Source of the DNA: an uncultured Burkholderiaceae bacterium
Lineage (GTDB): Bacteria > Pseudomonadota > Gammaproteobacteria > Burkholderiales > Burkholderiaceae
NCBI GenBank assembly: GCA_937871985.1
Contig: CALMPB010000454.1
Span: 1-18,564, forward strand
Length of the DNA: 18,564 bases
Reading direction: 5' to 3'
A program made the position numbers and the translations under genes. This document shows, one piece after another, positions 7,143 to 14,009 of the stretch; the first letter of the stretch is position 1, and each line of letters opens with the position of its first letter. Below the pieces are notes generated by a model that had not been told where the DNA came from, ran no database searches, and saw nothing but the letters and a program-made list of their open reading frames with translations.

Positions 7143-7947
7143 AGAGGCCGTCGTTTTGACTACGAGACATTCATCCATGAAGAACGATAACGTGGGCATT
7201 CTGCGCGCCGAGCACATTCAGCGCCGCTACGGCGGCGTATGGGCGCTGCGCGACATTTCATTGAACGTCGCAGCCGGCGAGCGGGTCGGGATAATCGGGC
7301 CCAACGGCGCCGGGAAAACGACGTTGTTCAACATTTTCAGCGGGCGGGTTCAGCCGAGTCAGGGACAGATATGGCTTGGTGGCCGAAACGTCACGGGAAA
7401 GAGCGAATCATGGCTTTGCCATCAAGGCCTGGGCCGGACATTTCAGCACAACAGCCTTTTCGCCAGCCTGACGGTTTTTGAGAATGTGCGATTGGCGGTG
7501 CAGCTACGTATAGGCAGGAATTTCGGCCTGTTCCGGTCTGCAGGCAGTGATTCGAACGTGAATGAAAAGACACAAGAGTTACTGGCCATGGTGCATCTGG
7601 AGGCTTGCGCCGATGCGCCGATCACCAGTCTTTCCTACGGCGTTCAGCGGCAGATCGAAATCGCTGTGGCACTGGCCGCCGATCCGCGGTTGCTGCTGCT
7701 CGACGAACCCACGGCGGGCATGTCTCCGGCTGAAACGGCCAGCATGGTTACGCTGATTCGCGGTCTGCCGCCATCCATTACCTTGCTTATGGTCGAGCAC
7801 GATATGGACGCGGTGTTCGCCATTTCGGATCGCCTCGTCGTGCTGAATCAGGGGCAGGTGCTGGCAGATGGCGTACCTGACGCTGTTCGAGCCGATCCGC
7901 GCGTTCGGGATGTGTATTTGGCAGGAGGCGGCGATGTCCGACACTAG
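7132..7947 (+). CDS. livG: ABC transporter ATPase, LivG type
   Basis: A 271-residue ATPase with Walker A GPNGAGKT (56-63), Q-loop RTFQ (102-105), signature LSYGVQ (167-172), Walker B LLLLDEP (187-193) and the switch histidine in VEHD (H223). The LSYG form of the signature and the insertion between Q-loop and signature are typical of LivG rather than LivF. The start is uncertain: the ATG at 7132 overlaps the binding-protein stop and would allow translational coupling, while the ATG at 7177 gives a protein beginning closer to where relatives usually do. Neither has more than a weak GAG upstream. It pairs with the LivF-type ATPase at 8995 to drive uptake through the LivM and LivH permeases. Confidence 0.93.
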   Translation: MRVEEAVVLTTRHSSMKNDNVGILRAEHIQRRYGGVWALRDISLNVAAGERVGIIGPNGAGKTTLFNIFSGRVQPSQGQIWLGGRNVTGKSESWLCHQGLGRTFQHNSLFASLTVFENVRLAVQLRIGRNFGLFRSAGSDSNVNEKTQELLAMVHLEACADAPITSLSYGVQRQIEIAVALAADPRLLLLDEPTAGMSPAETASMVTLIRGLPPSITLLMVEHDMDAVFAISDRLVVLNQGQVLADGVPDAVRADPRVRDVYLAGGGDVRH

Positions 7948-8983
7948 GCAACTTTCTCCCTTGCCGGTGGCTACGAGCCCGCTGGCCGCACGCTCCGTGA
8001 CCTGGATCGTGGTTTGTGTGTTGCTGGCGGCGCCGCTGCTCATGCCGGTCTATTACGTTTCCGTCGCCACCAGAATATTGACGCTCGCCATGCTGGCGAT
8101 GAGCCTCGATCTGCTGTTGGGATATGGGGGTATGGCGTCATTCGGGCACGCTGCATTCTTTGGCATCGGGGCTTACGCCGCGGCGATTCTTGCCAAGCAT
8201 GCCGGGAGCTTCATTGGCGTTACCCTTGTTGGAGGCGTCCTGGCGGCGGCTGTCGCCGCATTGATAATCGGTCTGGTTGCGCTGCGGGCGCGAGGGCTGT
8301 TTTTCATGATGATCACGTTGGCTCTGTCGCAAATGGTGTTCTCGGTTGCCGAGAGTTTCAACACGAACGGCATCGCCGGCGTTTCGCGCCCCAGTATGGG
8401 AATAGCATGGATTGATGCAGCACTCAAGACATCGGTTGGCTACTACGTCCTGGTGGCCGCCGCTTTCCTGCTTTTCTGGTGGCTTTTGCAGCGGCTCATT
8501 GATTCGCCGTTCGGGCGGATTCTCGTAGGTATCCGCGAGAACGAATTGCGGATGCGCGCCATTGGCTGCAATACGCTGCTCTATCAGCTTCTGGCCTTTG
8601 TCATTGCCGGCGCGTTCGGCGGATTTGCCGGAGTTCTGTATGCCCAAAGCAATGGTTCGGTTTCTCCTCAGGATCTGTATTGGCTGCTGTCCGCTGAAAC
8701 GTTGGTCGTGGTTCTGGTTGGAGGGGTCGGCACCCTGATCGGGCCCTTTTACGGGGCAGCTTTTTTCACGTTGATGATGCTGGTCGTCGGCTCTTACACC
8801 GACAAGTGGCAAATGATCACCGGCCTGGTATTGGTGGCGATCGTGTACCTGGAGCCGAAAGGCTTTATCGGGCTTTACCAGCGTCTTGGGAGGAGGCTTG
8901 TCGGCAAACCCGTGGATAACGATCTGGATGGTGTGCGACGCGCGCCTTCTTCCAGTCAGGCTGATGTGGACTTACACCAGTAA
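7934..8983 (+). CDS. livM: ABC transporter permease, LivM type
   Basis: A 349-residue integral membrane protein with many hydrophobic segments. It carries the LivM-type motif GYGGMASFGHAAFFGIGAY near the N-terminal third, and the later cytoplasmic loop SPFGRILVGIRENELRMRAIG is the expected ATPase-coupling region. I chose the ATG at 7934 rather than an upstream frame start at 7868 because AGGAGG (7923-7928) stands at good spacing and the extra 22 residues are not LivM-like. The start lies 14 bases inside the end of livG, indicating tight coupling. The last 30 residues (after YLEPKGFIGL) are polar and would be a cytoplasmic tail. Confidence 0.94.
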   Translation: MSDTRQLSPLPVATSPLAARSVTWIVVCVLLAAPLLMPVYYVSVATRILTLAMLAMSLDLLLGYGGMASFGHAAFFGIGAYAAAILAKHAGSFIGVTLVGGVLAAAVAALIIGLVALRARGLFFMMITLALSQMVFSVAESFNTNGIAGVSRPSMGIAWIDAALKTSVGYYVLVAAAFLLFWWLLQRLIDSPFGRILVGIRENELRMRAIGCNTLLYQLLAFVIAGAFGGFAGVLYAQSNGSVSPQDLYWLLSAETLVVVLVGGVGTLIGPFYGAAFFTLMMLVVGSYTDKWQMITGLVLVAIVYLEPKGFIGLYQRLGRRLVGKPVDNDLDGVRRAPSSSQADVDLHQ

Positions 8984-8994
8984 TAGACAACCCT

Positions 8995-9699
8995 ATGCTC
9001 AAAATACAAAAACTGAATGCGCACTATGGCAGCAGCCATGTTCTTCACGGAATCTCTCTCGACGTGAAGGCCGGAGAAATCGTCGGCTTGCTTGGACGCA
9101 ACGGCGTCGGCAAGACAACGCTCATCAACTCGATCGTTGGCTTTGTCGAGGCCCGCAAAGGGTCGATCGAGTTTTGCGGGCGCTCGCTGATGGAGATGCC
9201 GACGCACGTCATCGCGCGGCAAGGGGTCGGCCTGGTTCCCCAAGGCCGCCGCATTTTTCCGGATTTGAAGGTTCACGAAAACTTGACGCTAGGCGCCAGG
9301 ACGCCGAAGTCCGCCGCAGGGACGATCTGGACGCTGGAGCGTGTATACGGGCTCTTTCCCGTCCTCGCCGAACGTGCCAACGAGCGTGCCGATTCATTGA
9401 GTGGGGGCGAGCAGCAAATGATGGTTCTGGGGCGGGCGCTCTTGACCAACCCCGCTTTGCTCCTGATCGACGAGCTGTCCGAGGGGCTTGCCCCGATCGT
9501 TGTCCGTTCGCTGGTGCATGCGCTCTCGGGCCTGAAGTCGAGCGGTATGTCGATTCTCCTGGTCGAGCAGAATCTGGAAACCGCAGTGAGTCTTGCTGAC
9601 CGTATCTATGTTCTCAGCAAAGGCGTCGTGGTTCACCAAGGCACCAGCGCCGGCATTGCCGAGAACGAGTCGATCAAAAAACTTTATTTGGGTGTTTGA
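8995..9699 (+). CDS. livF: ABC transporter ATPase, LivF type
   Basis: A 234-residue ATPase of normal LivF length: Walker A GRNGVGKT (34-41), Q-loop VPQGRR (81-86), signature LSGGEQ (135-140) and Walker B LLLIDE (155-160), followed by the LivF-type LSEGLAP. After Walker B comes LLVEQN, where LivF proteins have Gln instead of the usual switch His. The ATG at 8995 is 11 bases after the livM stop and has no strong ribosome-binding site, so reinitiation from livM is likely. It forms the heterodimeric motor with the LivG-type protein. Confidence 0.94.
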   Translation: MLKIQKLNAHYGSSHVLHGISLDVKAGEIVGLLGRNGVGKTTLINSIVGFVEARKGSIEFCGRSLMEMPTHVIARQGVGLVPQGRRIFPDLKVHENLTLGARTPKSAAGTIWTLERVYGLFPVLAERANERADSLSGGEQQMMVLGRALLTNPALLLIDELSEGLAPIVVRSLVHALSGLKSSGMSILLVEQNLETAVSLADRIYVLSKGVVVHQGTSAGIAENESIKKLYLGV

Positions 9700-9712
9700 A
9701 CGGGAGATCGAT

Positions 9713-10582
9713 GTGTCATTGCCATTTTTGTTGAGCCAGTTCTTGAACGGCCTGTCCTATGGTGTCCTGTTGTTTCTGCTGGCGGTGGGGCTTTCCGTGA
9801 TCCTGGGTTTGATGAATGTCGTCAATCTTGCCCACGGCGCGCTGTTTGTACTGGGCGCTTACGTTGGCGTGAGCGTCATCGATGCCACCGGCAATTTCTG
9901 GCTGGCCTTGTTGTTTGCGCCGCTGCTGGTTGGGCTCGCCTCCGGCGTCTTGGAGTTCATGCTGCGCCCTCTTTACAGAAGAACGCCGCTCGATCAGGTC
10001 TTGTTGACGGTTGGTATCGCATTTATAGCCGGCGATGCGTTCAAGTGGATATGGGGCTCGGATATCTACAACATCCAGGCGCCCGCCAGCTTGTCCGGGG
10101 CTGTCGATATTCTCGGCTATCCGATACCCGAGTATCGGTTGTTTTTGATTGGCTTTGGATTGGCACTTGCGCTTTTGCTTTGGTTGTTGCTGGAGCGGAC
10201 GCGGATCGGCGCGATTGTGCGGGCTGGCGTTTCCGATCGTCAGATGGTGAGCGCGCTTGGCATCAACGTTGGAACGGTGTTTTTCACCGTATTCGTCCTT
10301 GGCGGTTGGTTGGCCGGCATGAGCGGGGTGCTCGCGGCGCCCCTGATGGGGGCCTATCCGACGCTTGATTTTTCGGTGACGCTGCTTGCCTTGGTGATCG
10401 TGGTGGTCGGCGGCATGGGCACGTTTCGCGGATCTTTCTGGGGGAGTGTGCTTATCGGGCAGGCGGAGACGTTCGGCAAGGTGTTCCTGCCCAGCATGGT
10501 AATGGTTCTGATTTTCGCCATCATGGTGCTGATTTTGACGATGCGTCCTCAAGGACTCTTCGGACGGGTCGGCCGGACTTGA
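9713..10582 (+). CDS. livH: ABC transporter permease, LivH type (GTG start)
   Basis: A 289-residue membrane protein with about eight hydrophobic segments and the LivH hallmark GLMNVVNLAHGALFVLGAY near the N-terminus. The coupling loop ERTRIGAIVRAGVSDRQMVSALGIN follows the expected pattern for this permease. The true start is most likely the GTG at 9713: GGGAG stands six bases upstream, and the protein then begins SLPFLLSQFLNGLSYG as relatives do. An ATG two bases earlier (9711) is out of frame, and the longer in-frame opening at 9593 lies inside livF. The order K-G-M-F-H puts this permease after the ATPases; many relatives place livH directly after the binding protein. Only 13 bases separate it from livF. 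Confidence 0.94.
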   Translation: MSLPFLLSQFLNGLSYGVLLFLLAVGLSVILGLMNVVNLAHGALFVLGAYVGVSVIDATGNFWLALLFAPLLVGLASGVLEFMLRPLYRRTPLDQVLLTVGIAFIAGDAFKWIWGSDIYNIQAPASLSGAVDILGYPIPEYRLFLIGFGLALALLLWLLLERTRIGAIVRAGVSDRQMVSALGINVGTVFFTVFVLGGWLAGMSGVLAAPLMGAYPTLDFSVTLLALVIVVVGGMGTFRGSFWGSVLIGQAETFGKVFLPSMVMVLIFAIMVLILTMRPQGLFGRVGRT

Positions 10583-10630
10583 TTCGGCGGATTTCATGGT
10601 TCTAGTTGTTTTTTTAAGGGAGTAGGCAGG

Positions 10631-11524
10631 ATGAAAATTGGCGTCATTGGACTGGGCCGGATGGGCATGGCGGTTTGTAAAAGGCTTGTCGAGCAAGGTC
10701 ATGTGGTGGTGGGGTGGGATATCGATCAGTCCTTGGCATCCGTAATCGAGGAAGCAGGTGGCCGCTTTTGCGCGGATCCGGCCGAGGTGGTCAGACGGTC
10801 GGATTCCATCCTTACATTGGTGACGGACGATGCCGCCGCTATCTGGCTGTTTAGCGACGAAGGGGGGCTGTTGCAGGGCAATGCCGAGGGAAAGCTTTTC
10901 ATCGAGCTTAGCACCCTGCAGCCGTCAACGGTCGTACAGATAGGGGAATGTGTATTGGCTGTCGGCGGGGCCTTTGTCGGCGCTCCGGTGCTGGGTAGCA
11001 TCCCCACCGTTTCGAGCGGTAAGCTGCTTGTATTGGCCGGCGGCGCCGTAGAGCACGTGGAGCGTGCGCGGATGGTGTTACAGCCTCTTGCGCATAGTGT
11101 TGTTCATCTGGGTTCTCTTGGCGCCGGAAATGTCATGAAGCTGATCGTCAACCTGACGATGGCGAGTTACCTTGAGGCGCTTTCCGAGGGGTTGGCGCTG
11201 GGGTTGGAACATGGTCTGAGCCTTGAGCAGATGCTGCAGATTCTGGCAGGGGCTGTGACGGCGAATCCTTGGCTTTCCAGCAAACTCAAGATACTTGCCG
11301 GCGAGCCGGGCGAGGTGAGCCTGGACATCGCGCTGATGCAGAAGGATGTGCTGTCCGCCGTGACGGTCGGCTCCGCCGCGGGCGTTGCCATGCCGATGGC
11401 TTCGGGTATTTTGGCTTCTTTGAGCACAGCGGTCGCGACAGGGCACGGGCGCGAGGATATGGCGTTGCTTCCCAAGGTCTTTCGGGAGAATATGGTGCGA
11501 AGACGCCCTGAAACTTCCCGGTGA
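10631..11524 (+). CDS. NAD(P)-dependent beta-hydroxyacid dehydrogenase (3-hydroxyisobutyrate dehydrogenase family)
   Basis: A 297-residue member of the 6-phosphogluconate dehydrogenase-like / 3-hydroxyisobutyrate dehydrogenase family. The Rossmann motif GLGRMG is at 7-12. Asp30 (VVGWD) at the end of the second strand suggests NAD rather than NADP. The substrate region GAPVLGSIPTVSSGKL is at 117-131, and the catalytic Lys170 lies in GAGNVMKLIVN, with Asn174. Family members oxidise or reduce 3-hydroxyisobutyrate, tartronate semialdehyde, D-phenylserine and similar beta-hydroxy acids. The true substrate is unknown but may be what the adjacent transporter imports, as the gene follows livH by 48 bases on the same strand and has an AAGGGAG/AGG ribosome-binding region. 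Its lower G+C matches the transporter genes rather than the flanks. Confidence 0.88.
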   Translation: MKIGVIGLGRMGMAVCKRLVEQGHVVVGWDIDQSLASVIEEAGGRFCADPAEVVRRSDSILTLVTDDAAAIWLFSDEGGLLQGNAEGKLFIELSTLQPSTVVQIGECVLAVGGAFVGAPVLGSIPTVSSGKLLVLAGGAVEHVERARMVLQPLAHSVVHLGSLGAGNVMKLIVNLTMASYLEALSEGLALGLEHGLSLEQMLQILAGAVTANPWLSSKLKILAGEPGEVSLDIALMQKDVLSAVTVGSAAGVAMPMASGILASLSTAVATGHGREDMALLPKVFRENMVRRRPETSR

Positions 11525-11529
11525 TGCAT

Positions 11530-11547
11530 GGGGCGCTATGGCGCCCC
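11530..11547. terminator. Hairpin between convergent dehydrogenase and LysR genes
   Basis: GGGGCGC (11530-11536) and GCGCCCC (11541-11547) pair perfectly around TATG, six bases after the dehydrogenase stop. A run of T is missing on both strands, so it is a probable 3'-end hairpin rather than a textbook intrinsic terminator. Confidence 0.5.
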
Positions 11548-11610
11548 GAAACATTCCGGCGAGGCATGAAGCGTCGCAGAGTGCTGTGCCTGCCTTCGAC
11601 GGCAAGTGCT

Positions 11611-12579
11611 CTATATGGCGTTTGTATTTAGTTCGAGGTGTGGGGGCTTTGCGCGCTGCCCCGCGAATGAGGGTGCTGATCCCGCCGTTCCAAAAAGATC
11701 GACAATGAGATGACGCAGCCATTGATGCGCCGGGTCGGCCTCAAAGCGACGGCTCCAGTGCAGGGATACAGTGAAGGTGCTGCGGGGCAATGTGTTCGGT
11801 AGCAGGGCGTGGCGTTTGGTTTTCATGAAACGCACCGCAATAGCACGTGGCATCACTGCGGCAAGGTCGGTGTGTTCGATGATGGCGGGTAGCGCCAGAA
11901 AATGCTCAGATGTCAATACCAGCTTGCCGTCCAGCCCGAGCTCTTGCAAGATGCGTAGCGTTTCCGAATGGGAGCGCACAGCGACGAATTCCAGCCGGCT
12001 TAGATCCTGCGCCGTTACGCGTTGCTTTTTCTCGGCCAGAAGCGGATGTTTCGCGCGCACCAGGACGGCATATCGGTCTCTTAGAATTTCGATCCGCTGT
12101 GTTTCGTTGACCGACGGCAAAAAGCCCAGCGCGAAGTGAATGGCACCGGTTTCGAGCGCATCGGCAATCTGGGTGTGTGGCAACACGACGGTTTGTACAC
12201 GTAAGCCCGGCGCTTCCCGATGCAGCGCGGCGATCAGTTCCGGTAATAACCGGGCTTCCCCGATATCGCTCATGTGTAGCCGCAGCGTCATTGCCGAGCG
12301 TAAAGGGTCGAAGGCATCGCTTTCTTTGAGCACGCCATGGATGGCGGCGATCGCCGGTTGAATTACGCTGGCTAGCCGTTCGGCCCGCAGCGTCGGTCGC
12401 ATGCTTCCACCCCGGCGCACGAACAACGCATCGCCAAGGATGAGCCGAAGACGCGTCAAGCCTTGGCTGGCGGCAGGTTGCGAGAGGCCTACCGCGTCGG
12501 CCGCCCGGCTTACGCTACTCAACTGATAGATAGCGTCGAAGAGCCGGAGCAGGTTCATGTCGATCCGGTTGATGTTCAT
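11611..12579 (-). CDS. LysR-family transcriptional regulator
   Basis: A 322-residue LysR protein. The N-terminal winged helix opens with RIDMNLLRLFDAIY (5-18), and SVSRAADAVGLSQPAASQGL (22-41) is the helix-turn-helix. A substrate-binding region of normal length follows (about 93-295). The RIDMNLL opening resembles the NodD/SyrM-like subgroup. I chose the ATG at 12579 because it gives the standard LysR start; the ATG at 12618 adds 13 residues and neither has a clear ribosome-binding site. The gene lies only about 70 bases after the stand-alone binding-protein gene on the same strand, so it could be read from that promoter. It converges on the dehydrogenase of the transporter operon and is the nearest candidate regulator for it, perhaps through the inverted repeat at 5876-5900. 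Confidence 0.9.
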   Translation of the reverse strand: MNINRIDMNLLRLFDAIYQLSSVSRAADAVGLSQPAASQGLTRLRLILGDALFVRRGGSMRPTLRAERLASVIQPAIAAIHGVLKESDAFDPLRSAMTLRLHMSDIGEARLLPELIAALHREAPGLRVQTVVLPHTQIADALETGAIHFALGFLPSVNETQRIEILRDRYAVLVRAKHPLLAEKKQRVTAQDLSRLEFVAVRSHSETLRILQELGLDGKLVLTSEHFLALPAIIEHTDLAAVMPRAIAVRFMKTKRHALLPNTLPRSTFTVSLHWSRRFEADPAHQWLRHLIVDLFGTAGSAPSFAGQRAKPPHLELNTNAI

Positions 12580-12651
12580 TCGCGCTGGCCGCTCATGGGC
12601 GTCGCCTGACCGAACCATGAATTCGAGGACATGGCCCGGCCAGATTGTGCG

Positions 12652-13827
12652 TTAGTTCGCCTTGCCCGGATCCTTGAAGTTGGGGATGCTGTCGAACTCG
12701 ACGTTCTGCAGCTTGCCGTTGACGCTTTCCACCTTGCGAATGTAGACGTTCTGGATGATGTCGCGGGTTTCAGGGTCGATGGCGATGGGGCCGCGGGGGC
12801 TGTCCAGCTTCATGCCCTTGGCGGCGGCGATGAACTTGTCGCCGTTGGCGTCGCCGCCGGTTTTCTTGAGCACGGCGTCGATCAGGTGCATGCCGTCATA
12901 GCCCGCCACCGACATGAAGTTCGGGCGTCGCTTGGGGTAGTCCTTGTAGTACGCCGAGGTATAAGCCTTGTTGAGGGCGGAGTCGTGGGCCTCGGAGTAA
13001 TGCATGGAGGTGACGATGCCGATGGCGGGTTTGCCCATGGCGTCGAGGACGTCTTCGTCGGTCAGGTCGCCGGTGGAAATCAGGCGGATGCCGGCGGCAT
13101 CCAGGCCGCGTTCCTTGAATCCTTTGAGGAAGGCGACGCCTTGCTCACCGGCCGGCACGAACAGGAAAACGGCATCCGGCTTGGCGTCCTTGATTCTTTG
13201 GAGAAAGGGCGCGAAGTCGGGATTGGCGACCGGGGTGCGCACCTGGCCGACGATTTCGCCGCCGGCCGCCGTGAAGGTCTTGACGAATTGTTTTTCGGCA
13301 TCGTGCCCCGGGCCGAAGTCGGCCACCAGGGTATAGACTTTCTTGATGCCGTTTTTCGCTGCCCAGGTGGCGATGGGCGCCGTGGTCTGGGGCAGGGTCA
13401 TGGAGGTGCGCACGATGTACGGCGACTTGGTCGTGATCGACGAGGTGGCCGCGTTCATGACGATCATGGGCACCTTGGCCTGGGTGGCGACGGGCGCCGC
13501 GGCGAAGGCCAGGGGGGTGAGTCCGAATCCGCCAAGTATGGCAACCTTGTCCTGGACGACGAGTTCCTGCGCCGCGCGTTTGCTCAGTTCGGGCGCGATG
13601 CCCGTGTCGTCCTTGACGATGAGTTCGACGGGACGGTCGCCAAGCTTGTTGCCGTGCTGGCTGATGTACAGCTTTGCGCCATTGAGGATTTGCTGGCCGT
13701 AGGAGGAAAAAGGCCCGGACATGGGTAGAACCATGCCGATTTTAAGCGGTTCGGCTGCATGCGCCGCGCCGCCGAACCCAAGTGCGAACAGTGCCAGGCC
13801 GCAGCCCAGTTTATGGATGGTTTTCAT
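12652..13827 (-). CDS. Stand-alone branched-chain-type substrate-binding protein (LivK-like)
   Basis: A 391-residue type I periplasmic binding protein. The signal peptide runs to about residue 24 (cleavage after AAHA), and the mature protein opens EPLKIGMVLPMSGPFSSYG. The C-terminal region contains DSPRGPIAIDPETRDIIQN. A CGGAGAC ribosome-binding site precedes the ATG at 13827. No permease or ATPase is adjacent on this strand, so it must share a transporter encoded elsewhere, perhaps the one whose LivF ends at base 164. It is closely similar at its C-terminus to the partial protein at 18397, including 36 identical bases (12746-12781 and 18485-18520). Its promoter resembles that of the hydroxyquinol operon, which suggests that the ligand is the aromatic substrate of that pathway; this is inference. 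Confidence 0.92.
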   Translation of the reverse strand: MKTIHKLGCGLALFALGFGGAAHAAEPLKIGMVLPMSGPFSSYGQQILNGAKLYISQHGNKLGDRPVELIVKDDTGIAPELSKRAAQELVVQDKVAILGGFGLTPLAFAAAPVATQAKVPMIVMNAATSSITTKSPYIVRTSMTLPQTTAPIATWAAKNGIKKVYTLVADFGPGHDAEKQFVKTFTAAGGEIVGQVRTPVANPDFAPFLQRIKDAKPDAVFLFVPAGEQGVAFLKGFKERGLDAAGIRLISTGDLTDEDVLDAMGKPAIGIVTSMHYSEAHDSALNKAYTSAYYKDYPKRRPNFMSVAGYDGMHLIDAVLKKTGGDANGDKFIAAAKGMKLDSPRGPIAIDPETRDIIQNVYIRKVESVNGKLQNVEFDSIPNFKDPGKAN

Positions 13828-13860
13828 TTTCGTCTCCGGGATGATTATTGAAGAAGGACC

Positions 13861-13887
13861 CGGAATGGCCGCTGCAGCGGCCTTCCG
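13861..13887 (-). other. Strong leader hairpin of the binding-protein mRNA
   Basis: GGCCGCTGCAGCGGCC (13867-13882) is a perfect palindrome, extended by CGGAA (13861-13865) and TTCCG (13883-13887) with one bulged base. It lies between the predicted promoter and the ribosome-binding site of the binding protein at 13827, so it would fold in the 5' leader of the mRNA. It may protect the message or act in post-transcriptional control. No U-tract follows. Confidence 0.5.
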
Positions 13888-13903
13888 TCCCGTCTTGCCG
13901 GAG

Positions 13904-13932
13904 ATAGTAAATTTACCTGACTATATTGTCAA
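13904..13932 (-). promoter_or_regulatory. Promoter of the stand-alone binding protein with MarR-type dyad
   Basis: On the minus strand TTGACA (13927-13932) is a perfect -35 box, followed by a 17-base spacer and TACTAT (13904-13909). The dyad TAGTCAGGTAAATTTACTA (13905-13923) overlaps the -10 at exactly the same offset as the dyad in the hydroxyquinol promoter, and 22 of the 29 positions of the two promoters are identical without gaps. A common regulator is inferred. Confidence 0.68.
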
Positions 13933-13952
13933 GAAACCTTACAAAATCGGAG

Positions 13953-13979
13953 GCCTTCCAGTCGTGACGACTGGAAGGC
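13953..13979. terminator. Hairpin after the MhpA-like hydroxylase gene
   Basis: GCCTTCCAGTCG (13953-13964) and CGACTGGAAGGC (13968-13979) pair perfectly over 12 bp with a three-base loop. It lies about 30 bases beyond the hydroxylase stop on the minus strand, then CTCCGATTTTG follows. The T-run is short, but the stem is strong and placed where the operon should end, just before the next promoter. Confidence 0.65.
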
Positions 13980-14009
13980 ATGAAGAGCAACGCTTTGTTG
14001 AGCAGGACC

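Noticed and set aside
8886..9599. A 237-codon plus-strand frame overlapping livM and livF
   Set aside because: Its translation is arginine-rich and out of frame with the livF gene, whose ATPase motifs are complete.
9716..10702. A 328-codon minus-strand frame opposite livH
   Set aside because: Its translation is rich in Q, H, K and R, the complement of membrane-protein codons, and has no domain.
12631..13728. A 365-codon plus-strand frame opposite the stand-alone binding protein
   Set aside because: The minus-strand gene has a signal peptide, ribosome-binding site, promoter and family motifs; the plus-strand frame has none.
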